DNA from: Hypericum androsaemum
Taxonomy: Eukaryota; Streptophyta; Magnoliopsida; Malpighiales; Hypericaceae
Direction: 5' to 3'
Assembly (NCBI GenBank): GCA_963995505.1
Contig: OZ023181.1
Span: 24,486,366 to 24,550,365 of the forward strand
DNA length: 64,000 nt
This document shows positions 1 through 13,611 of this stretch, in pieces (the first letter of the stretch is position 1; each line of letters opens with the position of its first letter). The position numbers were made by a program, and so were the translations under genes. The notes under the pieces were generated by a model. The model did not search any database, had not been told where the DNA came from, and saw nothing but the letters and a program-made list of their open reading frames with translations.

Positions 1-64
1 TTTGGACACTCTCTATCCACTCATCGCCCTGAGGTTTTCTGGTGTGCTTGATGTTCTGCTTTAG

Positions 65-3000
65 GGATTTACTTATCCAGTGAAAACTCATTTCTTGGAA
101 GATGTCCTGGAGCTGACGGGTTACGGATTGACTCCATACAGCCAAATTGATGATTATGGCCAGGAAAAAGTTTGGAAAATTAGCAAACAAACTCCAAGAA
201 AGAGAGAGAGCGAAAATGCCTCTGCTGCTGAGGTAAACAAAAACATCTATTTTATTGCGTGGTTAATTATTGGATCTTCTCAATTCTTCTCTCTCTAAAT
301 TATGCTACCAGGATGCACTTCAAGCCGCAGATTTGGAGGAGTTTTGCACTCGGACTTGCGAATCTTTATCTGGTTGGAACCCTGATTGCATTGATTTCAA
401 TCTGATTGAGCACCTTCTGTGCCATATCTGCAATAATGAGAAACCTGGGGCTGTTCTTGTTTTTATGACTGGGTGGGAAGACATAAGTTCTCTGACAGAG
501 AAGCTCATGTCTCACACTACATTAGGAGATCCAGGCCGAATCTTGTTCCTCACTTGCCATGGCTCTATTCCTAGTTCAGATCAGGTAATTGTTTGAATAA
601 TTTATATGCCCGCGTTGGCTGCATAGGTTTTTCGGTTGCCTTTATGACCCGGCATAAAGCACTTGTTGATTTTACACACAACGGACTCTCAGTGTCCAAG
701 TGCTTCAGAAGAAAGGACTTTTCTTTTAGTATTTTCCTCTAAAGTGTTATTTGTTTTACAATACTTTGATGTGCTATCGTCTATGCTCAATAATTCTCAA
801 TTTATCTCCCTTCAATCTTCATGTATTCTCTGATACATGCAGAAGCTTATATTTGATGAACCTGAAAGAGGAGTAAGGAAAATTGTCCTAGCAACAAATA
901 TTGCTGAGACAAGTATCACCATTAACGATGTGGTCTTTGTTATCGATTGTGGAAAGGCCAAAGAGACTTCATATGATGCAATTAATAACACCCCTTGTCT
1001 CCTTCCTTCCTGGATCTCCAAGGCTTCTGCTCAGCAGGTAAGGTCTTTTCCTTTATGGAAACTTTTACTTGAAAGAACGGTCTAGTATTTAGTTGTTTAG
1101 ACTCTCTTCCACTTCTTCCCCTTAGTTATCTTTTTATGCTAGTCTGTACGGGACTCTTCTATGGTTGGATGTCAGTGTGAGCCAACTTCAAACTGCACAG
1201 ATTGCTGGTTGATGGTAAAAAAATCTACTTGCTGCTTGGCCAGTTGCTTAGAAAGTTACATTCGGAAAGCATCTATCAGGTTTGAAGTCAGAGATGCCAT
1301 TGTTGCAACCCAAAATAGGTTGCTGTTTTATATGCTTTGCATCTGTTTCGATCTCAAACAGTACATGCTTTATTATATCTTTGACAGTGATGCACCTGCA
1401 CTTTCGGAGAGTTTTAGCACCTAGATGGCAGGAACAGTTTAGGTTTCATTCTATAAAAATGGTGGAAACCATGCATTAGGCGGGAACATGCAAAACTCAG
1501 TTTTTTCCCCAATTCTCTCATTTGGTAGCATATGGATTGTCGTGATATTCTGATGATTGTTTTTCATGTGTTATGATCTGGTATGAGCTCAATATCACCT
1601 ATTGATGATATGGGTGTTGCTAGATAGCAAACTATTTGGTACCTTAGTTTCTTACTGGGAAGGGTTATAATAATTGTGGATGGAAATCTTATACCCCCAT
1701 CTGTACTTGATGTTAGCGCCAAATCATACAACTTTAATGGAGAGAATGAGTTTCTGTCTTTCATTGAGTTCTTGTTGATTATGATTTTCCTTTTTAACTT
1801 GTGTTGAAATTAGAGAAGAGGAAGGGCAGGTCGTGTTCGACCAGGGGAATGCTATCATCTCTATCCTAGATGCGTGTACAATGCTTTTCGAGAGTACCAG
1901 TTGCCTGAAATTCTAAGAACGCCGCTGCAGTCTCTTTGTCTGCAAATCAAAAGTTTGAAGCTTGGAAGTATTTCTGAGTTTCTATCAAGAGCGTTGCAGT
2001 CACCTGAACCATTGGCGGTATCAAAATGCTCTTTAATTACTATACTGGGTCTTAGATCCACAGACTGCTGTTGTTCTTTCATTTCTCTCTACTATGCATT
2101 CTTGATTCATTCAGTCCTAATATCTATGTAATCTTGTAGGTTCAAAATGCTATTAACCACCTGAAAGTCATTGGAGCCTTGGATTATAATGAAAACTTGA
2201 CCGTTCTTGGTGAGTGTTTGATGCTTATGCAACTTCTGCTTGAATAATCTGTATATTTTTTAATTGCGCTCAGGAGGTTGTTTTCCAAAATTATTAGTGT
2301 GGTTCATCTTTCAACTGTTTTCTGACAGGACAATACTTGACCATGCTCCCTGTGGAGCCTAAGCTTGGGAAGATGCTTGTGTTAGGTGACATCTTCAATT
2401 GTCTGGATCCGGTATTGACAGTTGTTGCCGGCCTTAGTGTCGGAGATCCTTTCTTAACACTAGTGGACAAGAAGGACGTAAGCTAGATTTTTGTTCTATT
2501 CTATTTTAACAGCCGACTTACTTCTGTGAGGGGAAACTGTCCAAATGATGATGCAATTTGTTTAAACTGTCATTTGTCTGATTACTGTTTGTTGGTCCAT
2601 GGTTTACCAACTTGGTGTTCTCGGGTCTCTAAGCGGTGTCTTTTGCTTTTGGGGCCAGATAAAATTGAAATCGAATTATTTAGAGCAGCTTTAATGATGA
2701 ATTGTTTGCTTTGTTTTGCAAGCATGTCTGGTCTTGGGCATCATTTGTATTTCTGGTACATATGTTTCTCAAGCATCTGTAGAAGGTCACGTACACAAAT
2801 ACGAATACGAGCTCATTTTTCATGATTGCCTGAACCAGTGAGTTAGTTTTCAAAGTTGCAATATGTGCACTACGTTTCCATCTGTTTTGACTGATATATA
2901 TATTTCTCAACTGCAGATGCAGCTAGCTAGAGCAGCAAAATCTCAGTTTTCTCGTGATTATAGTGATCACCTTGCCCTTATCCGGGCTTATGAGGGCTGG

Positions 3001-4553
3001 AACTATGCCGAGGAAAATCTTGCCGGATTTGACTACTGCTGGCAGAACTTCCTTTCTGCACAATTGATGAAAGCCATTGAATCTCGTCGCAGGCAATTTG
3101 TCTCTCTCCTAAAGGATACTAGACTTATTGATGTCAACACAAACACCCATAATGCTTGGAGTTACGATGAACATCTCATTCGAGCTGTTATCTGCTATGG
3201 TCTGTATCCTGGGACATCCTCTTGTGTGGTGAGCCATCTGTTACTCGAGTGCTGCATTTTTTTTTCTGCGTCTTTTTGTTTTGCCAGTCTCTGTCAGGTA
3301 ATAAAAGGAATTATGAATTTACCCAAATTTTACCACAATCACCAATATGGTATCCCGAACTTGTTTCTGCCTGTTCATGAATTCTAATTCAATCCTCTGG
3401 ACAGAACAATGGGAGGTCGTTTTCTCTGAAAACCATGGAGGATGGCCAGATTCTTGTGTCATCCGTAAGTTATCCTGTCTGAATTTTTCTTTTTGAGCTT
3501 TATCTTCTGGAAGGGTATGAATGCCTGCTTGTTATAATTTTAACCTGGTAATGGTTATTTTTCAGAACTCGGTCAATTCCAGAGAATCCTACATTCCTTA
3601 CCCCTGGTTGGTTTTCAATGAGAAGCTTAAAGTTAATGCTGTTTCCTTGCGAGATTCTACAGCAGTCTCTGATTCAGCATTGATTCTGTTTGGTGGAAAT
3701 ATCTTGAAAGGCGAAGTTGTAAGCATATTTTTCATCGACTGCTTTCTTCTCTTTTGATCTGTCTCCTATTTATTAATTTGATGACCAACTGATGCTGTTT
3801 GTTGTTGACAGGATGGCCACCTGAAGATGTTGGGAGGATTTATAGAATTTTTTATGGAGCCTGGTCTAGCAGAAATGTATCTTAGCTTGAGGAGAGAACT
3901 CGATGAGCTTATTCAGATAAAGGTAAACACAATTAAGACCAACAACTTGCACTTATTTTTAATTTGTGAAATTAGACCTGCATGATTCAGTTGCCGTGTT
4001 GTTGGAAGCCATATCGTTAGTTTTTGCTTCTATGTTTTGATTCTGTTTGTCTATGTATCTTGAAAATTAACATTCTGGGTGGTAATATTGACAGCTGCTT
4101 AATCCCAAGGTGAACATACACACACATCATGAACTTCTATCTGCAGTGAGGTTACTTATTTCGGAGGACCAATGCGAGGGGAAGTTTGTTTTTGGCGGCC
4201 AGGTTCTTAAGCCGTCAAAGGTCCCTGCTATGCCTAGGCAGCCAGTATTAGTGTTGGGGGTTGATCGTGGACCTGGGGGCAATAAGCCTAAGAGCCGGCT
4301 GCGAGCATTGCTCAAAAGGGCTGGGTATGCTGCACCAACCTACAAAGCGGAGCAACTGAAGAACAAACAATTTCAAGCTGCTTGTGAATTTAATGGAACG
4401 CAGATCATGGGGCGGCCTTGTAACAAGAAGAAGAATGCAGAAAATGATGCTGCAGCTGAGGCCTTGCGGCTTCTGGGTGTGGCCCAGTCAGGCTACGAGT
4501 ATGTAAATCGCATGTCAACGCTGCTGAAGAAGAGGAAGAGGGATCATCACTAA
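65..4553 (+). CDS. DExH-box ATP-dependent RNA helicase, DExH3/DExH5 type (5' part outside window)
   Basis: This is the last 717 residues of a plant DEAH/RHA-family RNA helicase. Exons read at 65-232, 312-584, 843-1037, 1814-2017, 2140-2209, 2329-2477, 2917-3228, 3405-3464, 3566-3718, 3812-3922 and 4095-4553; all have GT-AG borders and agreeing phases. Visible helicase motifs are [10 protein letters not shown] (motif IV region), [12 protein letters not shown] (motif V) and, across the 1037/1814 junction, [12 protein letters not shown] (motif VI). Then come the HA2 domain ([15 protein letters not shown]), the OB-fold domain ([20 protein letters not shown]) and a C-terminal double-stranded-RNA-binding-like domain ([18 protein letters not shown]). 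Motifs I, Ia, II and III lie upstream of base 1. The protein should unwind RNA using ATP; the exact target is not visible. The C-terminal wording favours DExH3 over DExH5, but I am not certain. No break is seen. Confidence 0.95.
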
Positions 4554-6980
4554 CCAAGCTTCAGAACACACTGTCGATGTTTTTGGACTCTGCTGTCAGG
4601 ATTCTGGCTGTCCCCCCGAAAACCAGTCATTTTTGGTATCAACATGTTGCTCTAGTCCTGCTCTGCTTGTCCTCTGGGGATGATGAAGAGGGTGATCGGA
4701 CAGTACTATCGGTTGAAGTGCTGCAGACCCTACTGCGACCTAAGCGGCTGATCAACACAACGAGAGACGATGCAGATATGTGCCAGCGTTTAGATTGATC
4801 TATGCGTCGCATCGATGGCAATGCATGCAAGGAAGGGGAAACAATGCAGTTCAGAGGATCAGCTTCTGCATGCCTTATAATTGTAGAATTAAAGTCTTCT
4901 CTGTAAATATCATTTAGCTGAAGAAGGATGTGAATCGTTTAGTGAAAGGTGTGGTTATGCCCCTGTTGGTTTCTTCCTAAAAGCTTGCTCGTTCTTGTTT
5001 CTGATTTTAATTTTGTTGATTTTCTTCTATTCCTTCTTGTTTCTGATTAATTAGTTGATTTTCTACTTAGCAGAGTATTTCAATTTTGAAATGATTCGTG
5101 TTTCTCATTTGTACATGTTTCTTTTTTATTCTTATCGCGATTTCTTGTGAAGAGGTGTGGCAATTTGTTGAATTAAAGATGTCAATTTTGGATTAGATAT
5201 GAAGTTTCTAACGTGTGTAACATTTAATTTGGTTGAACACAACTTATGCATAATTGACCAAAAATGAATAAAACATGACATGAGCTTCCCTAGCTTGGAC
5301 ATGTCATTTCTAAAATAGACAAATTGTATTACGAACCTCAAAATGCGACATTGATTTGTTGTTAGGGAAGGGGGCAGTCCAAATTGATTAGGTAAAATAA
5401 TTCCTGAAAGGATTGGAATACGACCCATACCACCAATTGGACAGACTGGGCCAAGGGTCGGACCCGGGTCCGATTCTTCTTGTCTACATAAAGAAATTTC
5501 CATTTGGCATCACTAATTTCATGCTACGCTGTCGTTCCAATTATTTGATATCTTATATCGACTAAATCATGTTCGAGTAAGACACGCTTCGAATAGTGGC
5601 AAAACTCTCACTACCAGATTTTGAAGATACTTCCGTTTCTAAGATTCAAACTTGAGATTTCTGATTAAGTTATAATAATCATTTACAAGTTGATCTGACT
5701 GTTTGGTGATTGTACCGAATTCTGTTTGTCAAAAAAAACATAAGTAGATATGTCTATTCTTTGGGCCTTTAAAAAATCATTGCAGGACAATGATTTGCTG
5801 GACCTGATGGACAGAGAATTTAAAAGGGCAGGTTGCTAAAATGCGTTATTCTGTCTGGAATTTGTGGAATCCTCGTGTTGTACTTGGCAGCTTTTGTGAG
5901 GAGGGCTCATAATTGTGAGTATTTAGAACCTGGGAGAGTGGGTAATTGGCCCCTCAACCATGTGACGATGCCCCTCAAACATTGTATGGTTGTTTGGGTT
6001 GTTGGCCCCTCTCACGGCGATCCATGCTTACATTTACCTATTATCTAGACAACTAATGAATCTTTTAATTCAATTTCAAGTCAAGTTGTATATTTAGAAA
6101 TGGTAAAGTTATTTAATGTTATTGTATTTTTAAGAAATTAAATTTGAGATTTTTTTGTTGTTGAGAAAATTCAAAATTTTTTGGTTAAGTTAGAACAACT
6201 CTTTTACCAAATATTTATTGGTTATGTTTTTCATTTGTCTTTGACAAACCTGATTGATTGTTGATTGTATCAGATATTAATTTTGTATCACGTCGGAAAT
6301 AGAGTTTTTTGAATGATTAGTTGACTTCGAATAAAAAAATTAATAGATTCCATGTCATAAATGCTAATACTATCCGCACTTGACAAGTTATTTCTAACGA
6401 TTCATAAAACTGAGTAATTTAATGGTGATTATAATAAAAATTATTTAAAATTTAGGATATAGAAAATAAATTATATAAGAATATGTTAATCTAAAAAATA
6501 TGAACGATTAAATTTACTAATTAATATTAACCTGTATTTTCTAAATAGCATATGGTGTGGGATACAAGACAAATGCATGGAAGCCATATTTTCTTAATGG
6601 TATATTTTGATAGCCACTTTCTGACCTTGGTTAAGGGAACAACCATGTGCTTCTGCCTGTTTTAGAGGAACCTCATCTTCATCCTGCATGTGGAAAAGAC
6701 TTAAAAGATAAATTAAAATTTCCAATTGATTGAAAGAAAAAAAAGGATAGAAAATATTATCACCTTGATCCCCATCTACTTAATTAGCTTCTCTTCAACC
6801 TTCAAACTATTCCATATACTTAATGCCACTTCTTTTCAACTTTTTTTTACAAGTGAATTTTATTAATGGTAATAATATTTACAAAATATAAATTGTGTAG
6901 AACTCTCTAGTACAAATACGAGATTGCAGTTTGTAAAATACTCTAGCGATAAAATTCAGTGAAAAAAATATTACAAGAAA
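4554..6980. other. Helicase 3' UTR and AT-rich intergenic DNA
   Basis: The first 350 or so bases are probably the 3' UTR of the helicase; an AATTAAAG-like poly(A) signal lies near 4885. The rest is AT-rich. The reading frames at 5132-5503 (-) and 5833-6048 (+) have no recognisable domain. I see no gene here. Confidence 0.5.
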
Positions 6981-7177
6981 AGAGTGCCTAATCTTAATGT
7001 CCCTAAAATGCAATTCTACACTCCGCTTCTTTTAGTGCATTGGACCCCTGAAACTGATGAATGTGTAAAGGCTCGTGTTGTGTTACGTGTTTTGTATGTA
7101 TTTAGTCATGTTTTCTTTTATTTTTGTATTATTTCATTGATTCTTTTGTCATTTTTAGATGTTCGAGTCTTGGAATG

Positions 7178-7457
7178 GACTTCTACCCTTTTTCGTATTT
7201 TGTGATAGGAAAGTCGAGCTCTGTAGAGGCCGGTGAAGGAGTGATTCTGAGAGACCATATTGCAAAAGTCACAACTTTCTGCTCGACCATCGGATTACAA
7301 CAAATGAGATATTAGAGGGGACTTCTACCCTTTTTCGTATTTTGTGATAAGAAAGTCGAGCTCTGTAGAGGCCGGTGAAGGAGTGATTCTGAGAAACCAT
7401 ATTACAAAAATCACAACTTTTTGCTCGAGCATCGGATTACAATATATGGATATCGTT
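7178..7457. repeat. Tandem duplication, two copies of about 140 bp
   Basis: The stretch beginning GGACTTCTACCCTTTTTCG at about 7178 is repeated at about 7318 and ends with ATCGGATTACAA in both copies. Only a few substitutions separate them. It lies at the upstream edge of LTR-like sequence and may belong to the same degraded element. Confidence 0.8.
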
Positions 7458-7489
7458 GGAAATCTTGAAAAGAGATCTACATTTTGTCT

Positions 7490-8730
7490 TTTATAGTCGA
7501 GGCCAAATTCCTAGCAGAAGAGAGCAAAAAATAGAAAATACGACAAAGATGTAGAGACTAGCGATAGGCAGCCAACTTGCGATCGCAATGGGGGAGGTAC
7601 AGAAGTTTGGGACGCCCAACTTGCGACGGGAAACTCATTGGCGCCTGCCAGTGCTCCAAAATTTAGCTTTTCGTAGACTTTCTTTTTAGTCGGGTGTCTT
7701 GCTCGTTTTGAATTGATTTGATCTCTGGCCTCTTGTTATGGACCTAGGACTTCAAAATATATGTTTTTCCTTATTTTTTGGCCTCTTTTCATTAGCTATT
7801 AGGACTTCTAGTTTAGGTTAACCTCCTCTAGGTTTTTCTCTTCTCTAGTTAGATACTTGGCTATATAAAGCTGTTAACTCCTAGGTTTTTAGACATCATT
7901 ATTCCTGCGACTTTGAGACTACTCTTGAGATTAATAAAAGGACGATTCCAGTTAGCTATGTGGAGGAGATCGGCGAGGTTTGCTCGAAGAACTAAGCTTT
8001 CTCTATCCTTCTCTTTATCTAGTTGTTATCATATTCTTCATGAATCTATCTTGCTCTGTTACCATACTTAGTGAGTAGGTCTCTTGTTAGTGCGATGCCC
8101 TAATTATGTGATTGATTATCTATAGGTTGTGACTCGAATATCTTTGGCATTAGTTGTTAATTAATATGCTTGCTTAATCTAAATTGGCCATTTAGATTAT
8201 GATTAGAGTTGGCAAGAGTGGACCGAAAGACACTTGAGTTAATAGAAAGAACCAATTAGTATATTCTTAAGTATTAACGAGATATTTTAATATCGTAAGG
8301 GTAATCCGTTAGGAAGAATCTTCATAATTAAGATTTAGTATTGTTTTAGATCTATTTAATGAGCGAAAGTGTTGATTAGTAGTCTAGGCCTTTGCTATCT
8401 TAGTTTTATCCCTCTAATGAGGGAAAGTATTAAGGAAATATATTAGAACACTCCGGGTACTAGTTATAACTTCATAAGAACCACAATCTTGACATAGGTA
8501 GTTAATCCATAAGGGTATCGTCCTCGTTTATCTCAATTGAATTACAACTTATCTCTCTATAATATTGTTTCCTTTTGTTTCGTTACAACCTTTGATTTTT
8601 ACGCTACGTGTAATTGATTGCTTGATTTCGTGTTCTAAATGTCAATTACGAATCTTACTCATCCACTATACTTTTTGATTGCACGTTAGATTGCTTGTCA
8701 ATTTTTCGCACATCAAAAACCTAAAGATTT
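7490..8730 (+). mobile_element. Probable degenerate or solo LTR
   Basis: No coding frame is present. The layout resembles a retrotransposon LTR: a TATA-like CTATATAAAG at about 7860, a poly(A)-signal-like AATAAAAGG at about 7930, then a long AT-rich leader-like stretch. I found no clear TG/CA ends, target-site duplication or second copy, so this is a resemblance and not proof. Confidence 0.35.
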
Positions 8731-8809
8731 ATACTGCAATTACACTTCTTTTCAACTTTCAGATGCCTTTGTTTTTTCCCTAAAAAAAAGCATAAAACAA
8801 TATTTTTCT

Positions 8810-11800
8810 AGGGGATAAATACTTAGAAGTTTTTGAAATTTGAGATAATGTACTAATAAGTTCAGTCCTTAGTTTATTAGTTCCTAATTAGTCCCCGAGA
8901 CCAATTTTTATCTCAACTCTATTTAAATTGCACATAAAATTATCAAAATTCTCTTCCCTCACTTTAAAACCATTTACTATGGTAAAACATCAAACTCAAT
9001 TAAAATAACCCACTCACCCTAATATATGAACCTTAAACTCTAATTTATGAGAAGCTGAGAGTTTGTAATGAATTTTTTTTCCTTATTTCTTTTTTTGGAG
9101 GAAAATTTGTTTTCTTTTTTACTAATTTTTTTGGTACTCATGAACATTTTATTTTTCACCACAATCATTTTTTATGGATCCTTTCATTTGCAACTTAATT
9201 TTTTCTAATTTTTTCCGATGGAGAGTTTAAGGTTTGTACATTACTGTAGGTGGGTTATTTTGATTGAGTTGGATGTTTTACCTTAGTAAATGATTTTTAT
9301 AATTTAATGTAAAAAATTAATTGTAATTAAAGTAAAATTGATCTTTTTTTTTGTGGAAGAGGAGGGGCAAGAACTCCTAAACATATAAACAAAATGGCCA
9401 ATTACAACCTACTAACTGCAAGACCCCTTCTCAGCCTCTTGTGAGGTTGTGACCGCCGGCCTCATCAAAACCCTATCACGAGAAAACTCAGTGAAAAAAA
9501 TTCGTGATAGGGAAAGACTACCTCGGGAAGGAAAATCCCCCCTTGACGTTTGAAGTATCGCATAACCTGGCCTTGCACCGTAACTAGGTAATACATCTCG
9601 GGAAGGAAAATCCCCCCTAGGCTCAGCGCAATCAACGTCTCTAGGCAAAAGAGTACAACTGGGAAGGCTAATACCCTTCAAATCATCCAAATACACATCA
9701 ATACAAGAGTCTAAACGGTTATCAAAAATAACATACTCAAAAGAAAGCTCGAGAGCAAGCTTGGAGAGCGCATCTGCCACCCGATTTTCCTCACTCCAGG
9801 TATGCTGAAGGTCAATCACCCAGCCCATTGCCAGAAGCTCCCTTGCCCTCGAAATCAATGTACCCAGAGGGTGGGCATAGTCAACTAGACGCCCAACGCA
9901 GAGAATGACCAATGACGAGTTCACCTCCACTTGGACCCTCCTAAACCCCCCTCTCCCAAGCCAGCTTGAGCCCAAGGATCAACGCCCAGAGCTCTGCAGC
10001 AAAGGAGGTGCATCTCCCAATACCCTTGGCAAAACTGCATACTCAAATGCCACCCGAGTTGTGAATGATACCACCAGCTCCAGTAGGACCTGGGTTGCCC
10101 ATCGAAGCTCCATCTGTATTGAGCTTGACGAAGTCTCCCATAGGTCTCTGCCATGAAACTAGGATCTCTCGACGGGGGGATAGGGGGGGTGGTAATGGAG
10201 TATTTCAGTCCGCTAGGACATGAGCAAACTCCTGTGCTTGAGAAGTAATGAGGGAAGGGGGTGCCCTGAGATAGTGCCTGGCCGAAAAGCAAAGTCACTT
10301 CGTCAACGCCAAAGCCACCAGCAAATAGTCACAAAAGTCGTAACCCGCGATGGGCCATCCGTGGGAGTGGTGGTATCGGAGATGTTGACCCATAGCCAAC
10401 AACGGGGGGCTTTTACCTTGTGGCGGACGTGGTAGTAGAGAAGCCCACACCCTCCTAGAGAACCTGCAATCATGAAATATATGCATCAGAGACTCAGACT
10501 CAGTACCACATCTCGGACACATATCATCCTCCGTGAAGTGCCTTCGTGTCTGCTCCGCATTCATCATCAACCTACGGTGGCAAAAAAGCCAAATGAAGAA
10601 CTGAATCCTCTCAAGAGCCTGTATAATCTAAATCCGAGCCCAAATCGGGTCAGCAAGCGGCATCATCGCATTCCTGCTCAACACCCTATACAGGAACTGC
10701 ATAAAGAATCGCCCATCCTGAGTAAGGCTCCAAGACAGTGAGTCCATCTACGCCGGCGATACCTGTAAAATAGTCGAAGTCAGAGAAACAATAATATGCG
10801 GAGGAAGAAGGGCCTCCAAACGAGAGATATCCCAACCATCCCTAGGGGACTAATACTCAGCTACAAGCTTCCCAGCCTCCTCCATGGGGAGATCGCCAAG
10901 GAGGTGGTTCCAAAGAGGAGAAAAAGAGAGCCACGTGTCATCCCAAAAGGATGTACGAAGGCCATTACCCACGTTCCTGCAGAGGTCATGGGCAAGAACC
11001 GGTTGGGCTTTAACCATGGCCAGTCAGGTGGCAGAAGAGCGGCGCTTCGACCTCAGCAAATCCAGGTCAGAGCCACCCCTGCCATACTTGCCAATCAGAA
11101 CACGCACCCAGAGGGGGTCCTGAGACTAGAGGAATCTCCAAGGCAGCTTGGCAAAGGACGCCATATTGACCGTTCGCATAGGCCGGAGCCCAAGGCCACC
11201 TACCTCCTTGGGGAGGCACATGATATCCCAATCAACAAGATGAATCCGCTGGGTATCCTGGTGGGAACCCCAGACGAACTCTCGAACACAACGGTCCATG
11301 TCCCAACAGAGACCAGCAGGCAACAGATCTGTCTGCATCGTATCAGAAGGGATAAAGGAAAGAACCGAGCAGGCGAGAGTGAGATGACCTGCTCTGCTCA
11401 AGGATCTCGCCTTCCATCCAGCCATCTTGCCACGGAGCCTCTCGAGAACAAAGTGGTATGACTGACGACGGTCCAGTCTAGGATCAGTCAGGGCACCCAA
11501 GTACTAGTCCAAGTCTGAAGTCAAGGAGATACCCATCACATGGCTGAGCTGACCAACAAGCTCCGAGCCGACGTTCTAGGAAACCATGACGTTAGACTTA
11601 GGTAGACTAACTCTCTGCCCAGAGCAGCCACAAAAGGTCTCTAAGAGGTCGCGTACAACCTCAGCTTAGGCCAAGGAGGTCTCACATAAGTGAATCAAGT
11701 CATCGACAAATATCAACTGTGACTTATTAATAGTCAGGAACAAATGAATTCTATTTTTCAAAATTTAGGAAGTTATTAGTACATTATCTCAAATCTTAGA

Positions 11801-11820
11801 GACCTTTAAATATTTACCCT
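8810..11820. mobile_element. Foldback (long inverted-repeat) element, interrupted by a LINE
   Basis: The outer ends are inverted repeats: TTTGAGATAATGTACTAATA at about 8848-8867 is found as its reverse complement at about 11773-11792, and AGGGGATAAATAC near 8810 matches the complement of TATTTACCCT near 11820. Inner arms match as well: the stretch around 8980-9050 (CAAACTCAATTAAAATAACC) is the complement of that around 9235-9290. Without the LINE (9344 to about 11740) the element would be roughly 600 bp and almost palindromic, like a MITE. Superfamily and exact ends are unresolved. Confidence 0.7.
9344..11740 (-). mobile_element. 5'-truncated, degenerate L1-type LINE
   Basis: On the minus strand this is the 3' part of a plant LINE ORF2. 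From about 11740 downward there is an RT-like SQLIFVDDLIHL box, the post-RT region (11126-11500, GKMAGWKARSLSRAGHLTLA), the zinc-binding zf-RVT region (10295-10570, CPRCGTESESLMHIFHDC), and an RNase H domain (9412 to about 10170, ending EENRVADALSKLALEL). It ends in a 9-base T run at 9344-9352, the complement of a poly(A) tail. Frames change repeatedly, so it is dead. Truncation at the 5' end is usual for LINEs. It sits in the right arm of a foldback element. A clear target-site duplication was not found. Confidence 0.88.
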
Positions 11821-13611
11821 TTTTGTAGTGATTTTTTAATATTAATTACTCGCGTTCCGTAAATTCCATTTCCCGGAGTCTTCATTTTGAGCATCTAAAT
11901 AAAGTAAAAGAAGCATTTAATTGCCTCTCTTTGTACAATCTGCTTGGCCTATAGTCGTGTCATTTTCCAACCGTCCTTGCCTTGGAGTCTTAATTTTGAA
12001 AGTGTACTCTCAGGTCCAAAACCCATGGAGATAGACATTCCAATTTCCACCCAGGTGAAGTCAGCATTCAGTGAGAGTAAATCAGTACTTATTTTGACCG
12101 CCCAGTACATTTTTATTTTATTTTCTCAAAGAAAATACATGGATATTCGAACAACTACATACCGATTAATCTAAAATTCAAGTTAAATCTGGTAACAAAG
12201 GTGGCGGAATCTATCATTAATAAATTCTAACATTTTTAGATTTCAATAAATCAAATTTCAAACATATAATTAAGCTACAATTTTTTCTGTTAGTCGATTT
12301 AAGTAGTCGATCATTTATTTTCTGCTAGTTGATGTAATAAATTTTCTGTATTAGATATGATGAAGAGTCACATGGAGACAAATGTACCTGCTGCCATCGT
12401 TACATCGCCTTCAACAACATAAATGCTCCTAAAAAGCACTAAATGGTTTATTTCCACCTCTCTTAAATTTTCACGTCATCGAATAAGTCACAGTAATCTA
12501 GTTCTCGTTTTTTAATGCAGAGCACAATATATAGTATATATTTAACAAGTACATGTAACAACTAAAATAAGGACTGAAGCTCGCAGCAACAGAAGCATTA
12601 ATCGATAAAAAGTTACCTATCCAATTCATGGAGAGGGCGTGAGAAATGGAAGGAGTACTCTAGCAATTCTCCATGCAAAAAAAAAACACTAAGGCCAACC
12701 CATGAACAACTTAATTAAAAAAATTCTGAATATTTGAAATTGCAATAGTGAACATTTGTGGAAAATTTTGTGTCCACTATTCAGAAATCTCGCTCAAGCC
12801 GTACATAGAATTCTCTGTATATCGATGTCTGGATAAATGCAAAAAAAATCAAGTATCGCTCTTTAAAACCCATGTTGTTTTTTTTGAAATTTCTCAAAAA
12901 TTTACACCGAAATTGGATTTGCTGCTTCGATTACTGTGGTCTATATCAGATAAAATAAAATGTTTTTATTTTTATGTATAGTAATTAATTTTTGGCAAAA
13001 AGAAACAAATTTTTCCTTCTCTTTTTTTTGCCTGTTATGACGATGGAAATTGGGCTGAAAAGGTACTTTAATGGGCAAAGACAAAAAAATGAGAGATGGT
13101 GACAGGACCGGCAGAATCCGGCAACAGTCGGACTAATGGAAGCCGCATCTTAAAAGTGGATTATGCCTTCTTGACCACAAAAAAAGAGTGGATTATGCCT
13201 TCTGCAATTAAAGATGATCCTCTTCTCCACAAATAAATAAATAAATATTTTTCAAAGCTAAAGAAGATCCTCTTTAGTTCACCCACCATTTTCAAACTCA
13301 CATTAATCCCACAAACTCCAACCAATAATGTGAATCTTTTTCATGCTTAACTCCGAGCATGAATTTAGGTTAATCGATGTCCACAAATAAAGTAATTTAA
13401 TATAGATATTTGGTTCTCTATAATATTATGAAAACATTTTTTTATGTCCAATTTGCTACAAAGAGTACTTTTTAATAATCTTTTTGGTACTCTAATTATA
13501 TCCAACAAGATCTATAATTTCGGGGATGGATTCAGTGCTGCTGGCCCTCCGAAGCACGATTCTCACAACATAGAATTGTACCACACTTTTGTGCCGTTGT
13601 TTTTACTTCTA
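11821..13611. other. AT-rich intergenic DNA
   Basis: No domain, RNA gene or long repeat was recognised. A 16-bp direct repeat (GTGGATTATGCCTTCT) occurs at about 13157 and 13189. Confidence 0.5.

Noticed and set aside
5833..6048. 71-residue frame beginning with a hydrophobic segment
   Set aside because: No start context, domain or splice pattern supports it; surrounding DNA is AT-rich intergenic.
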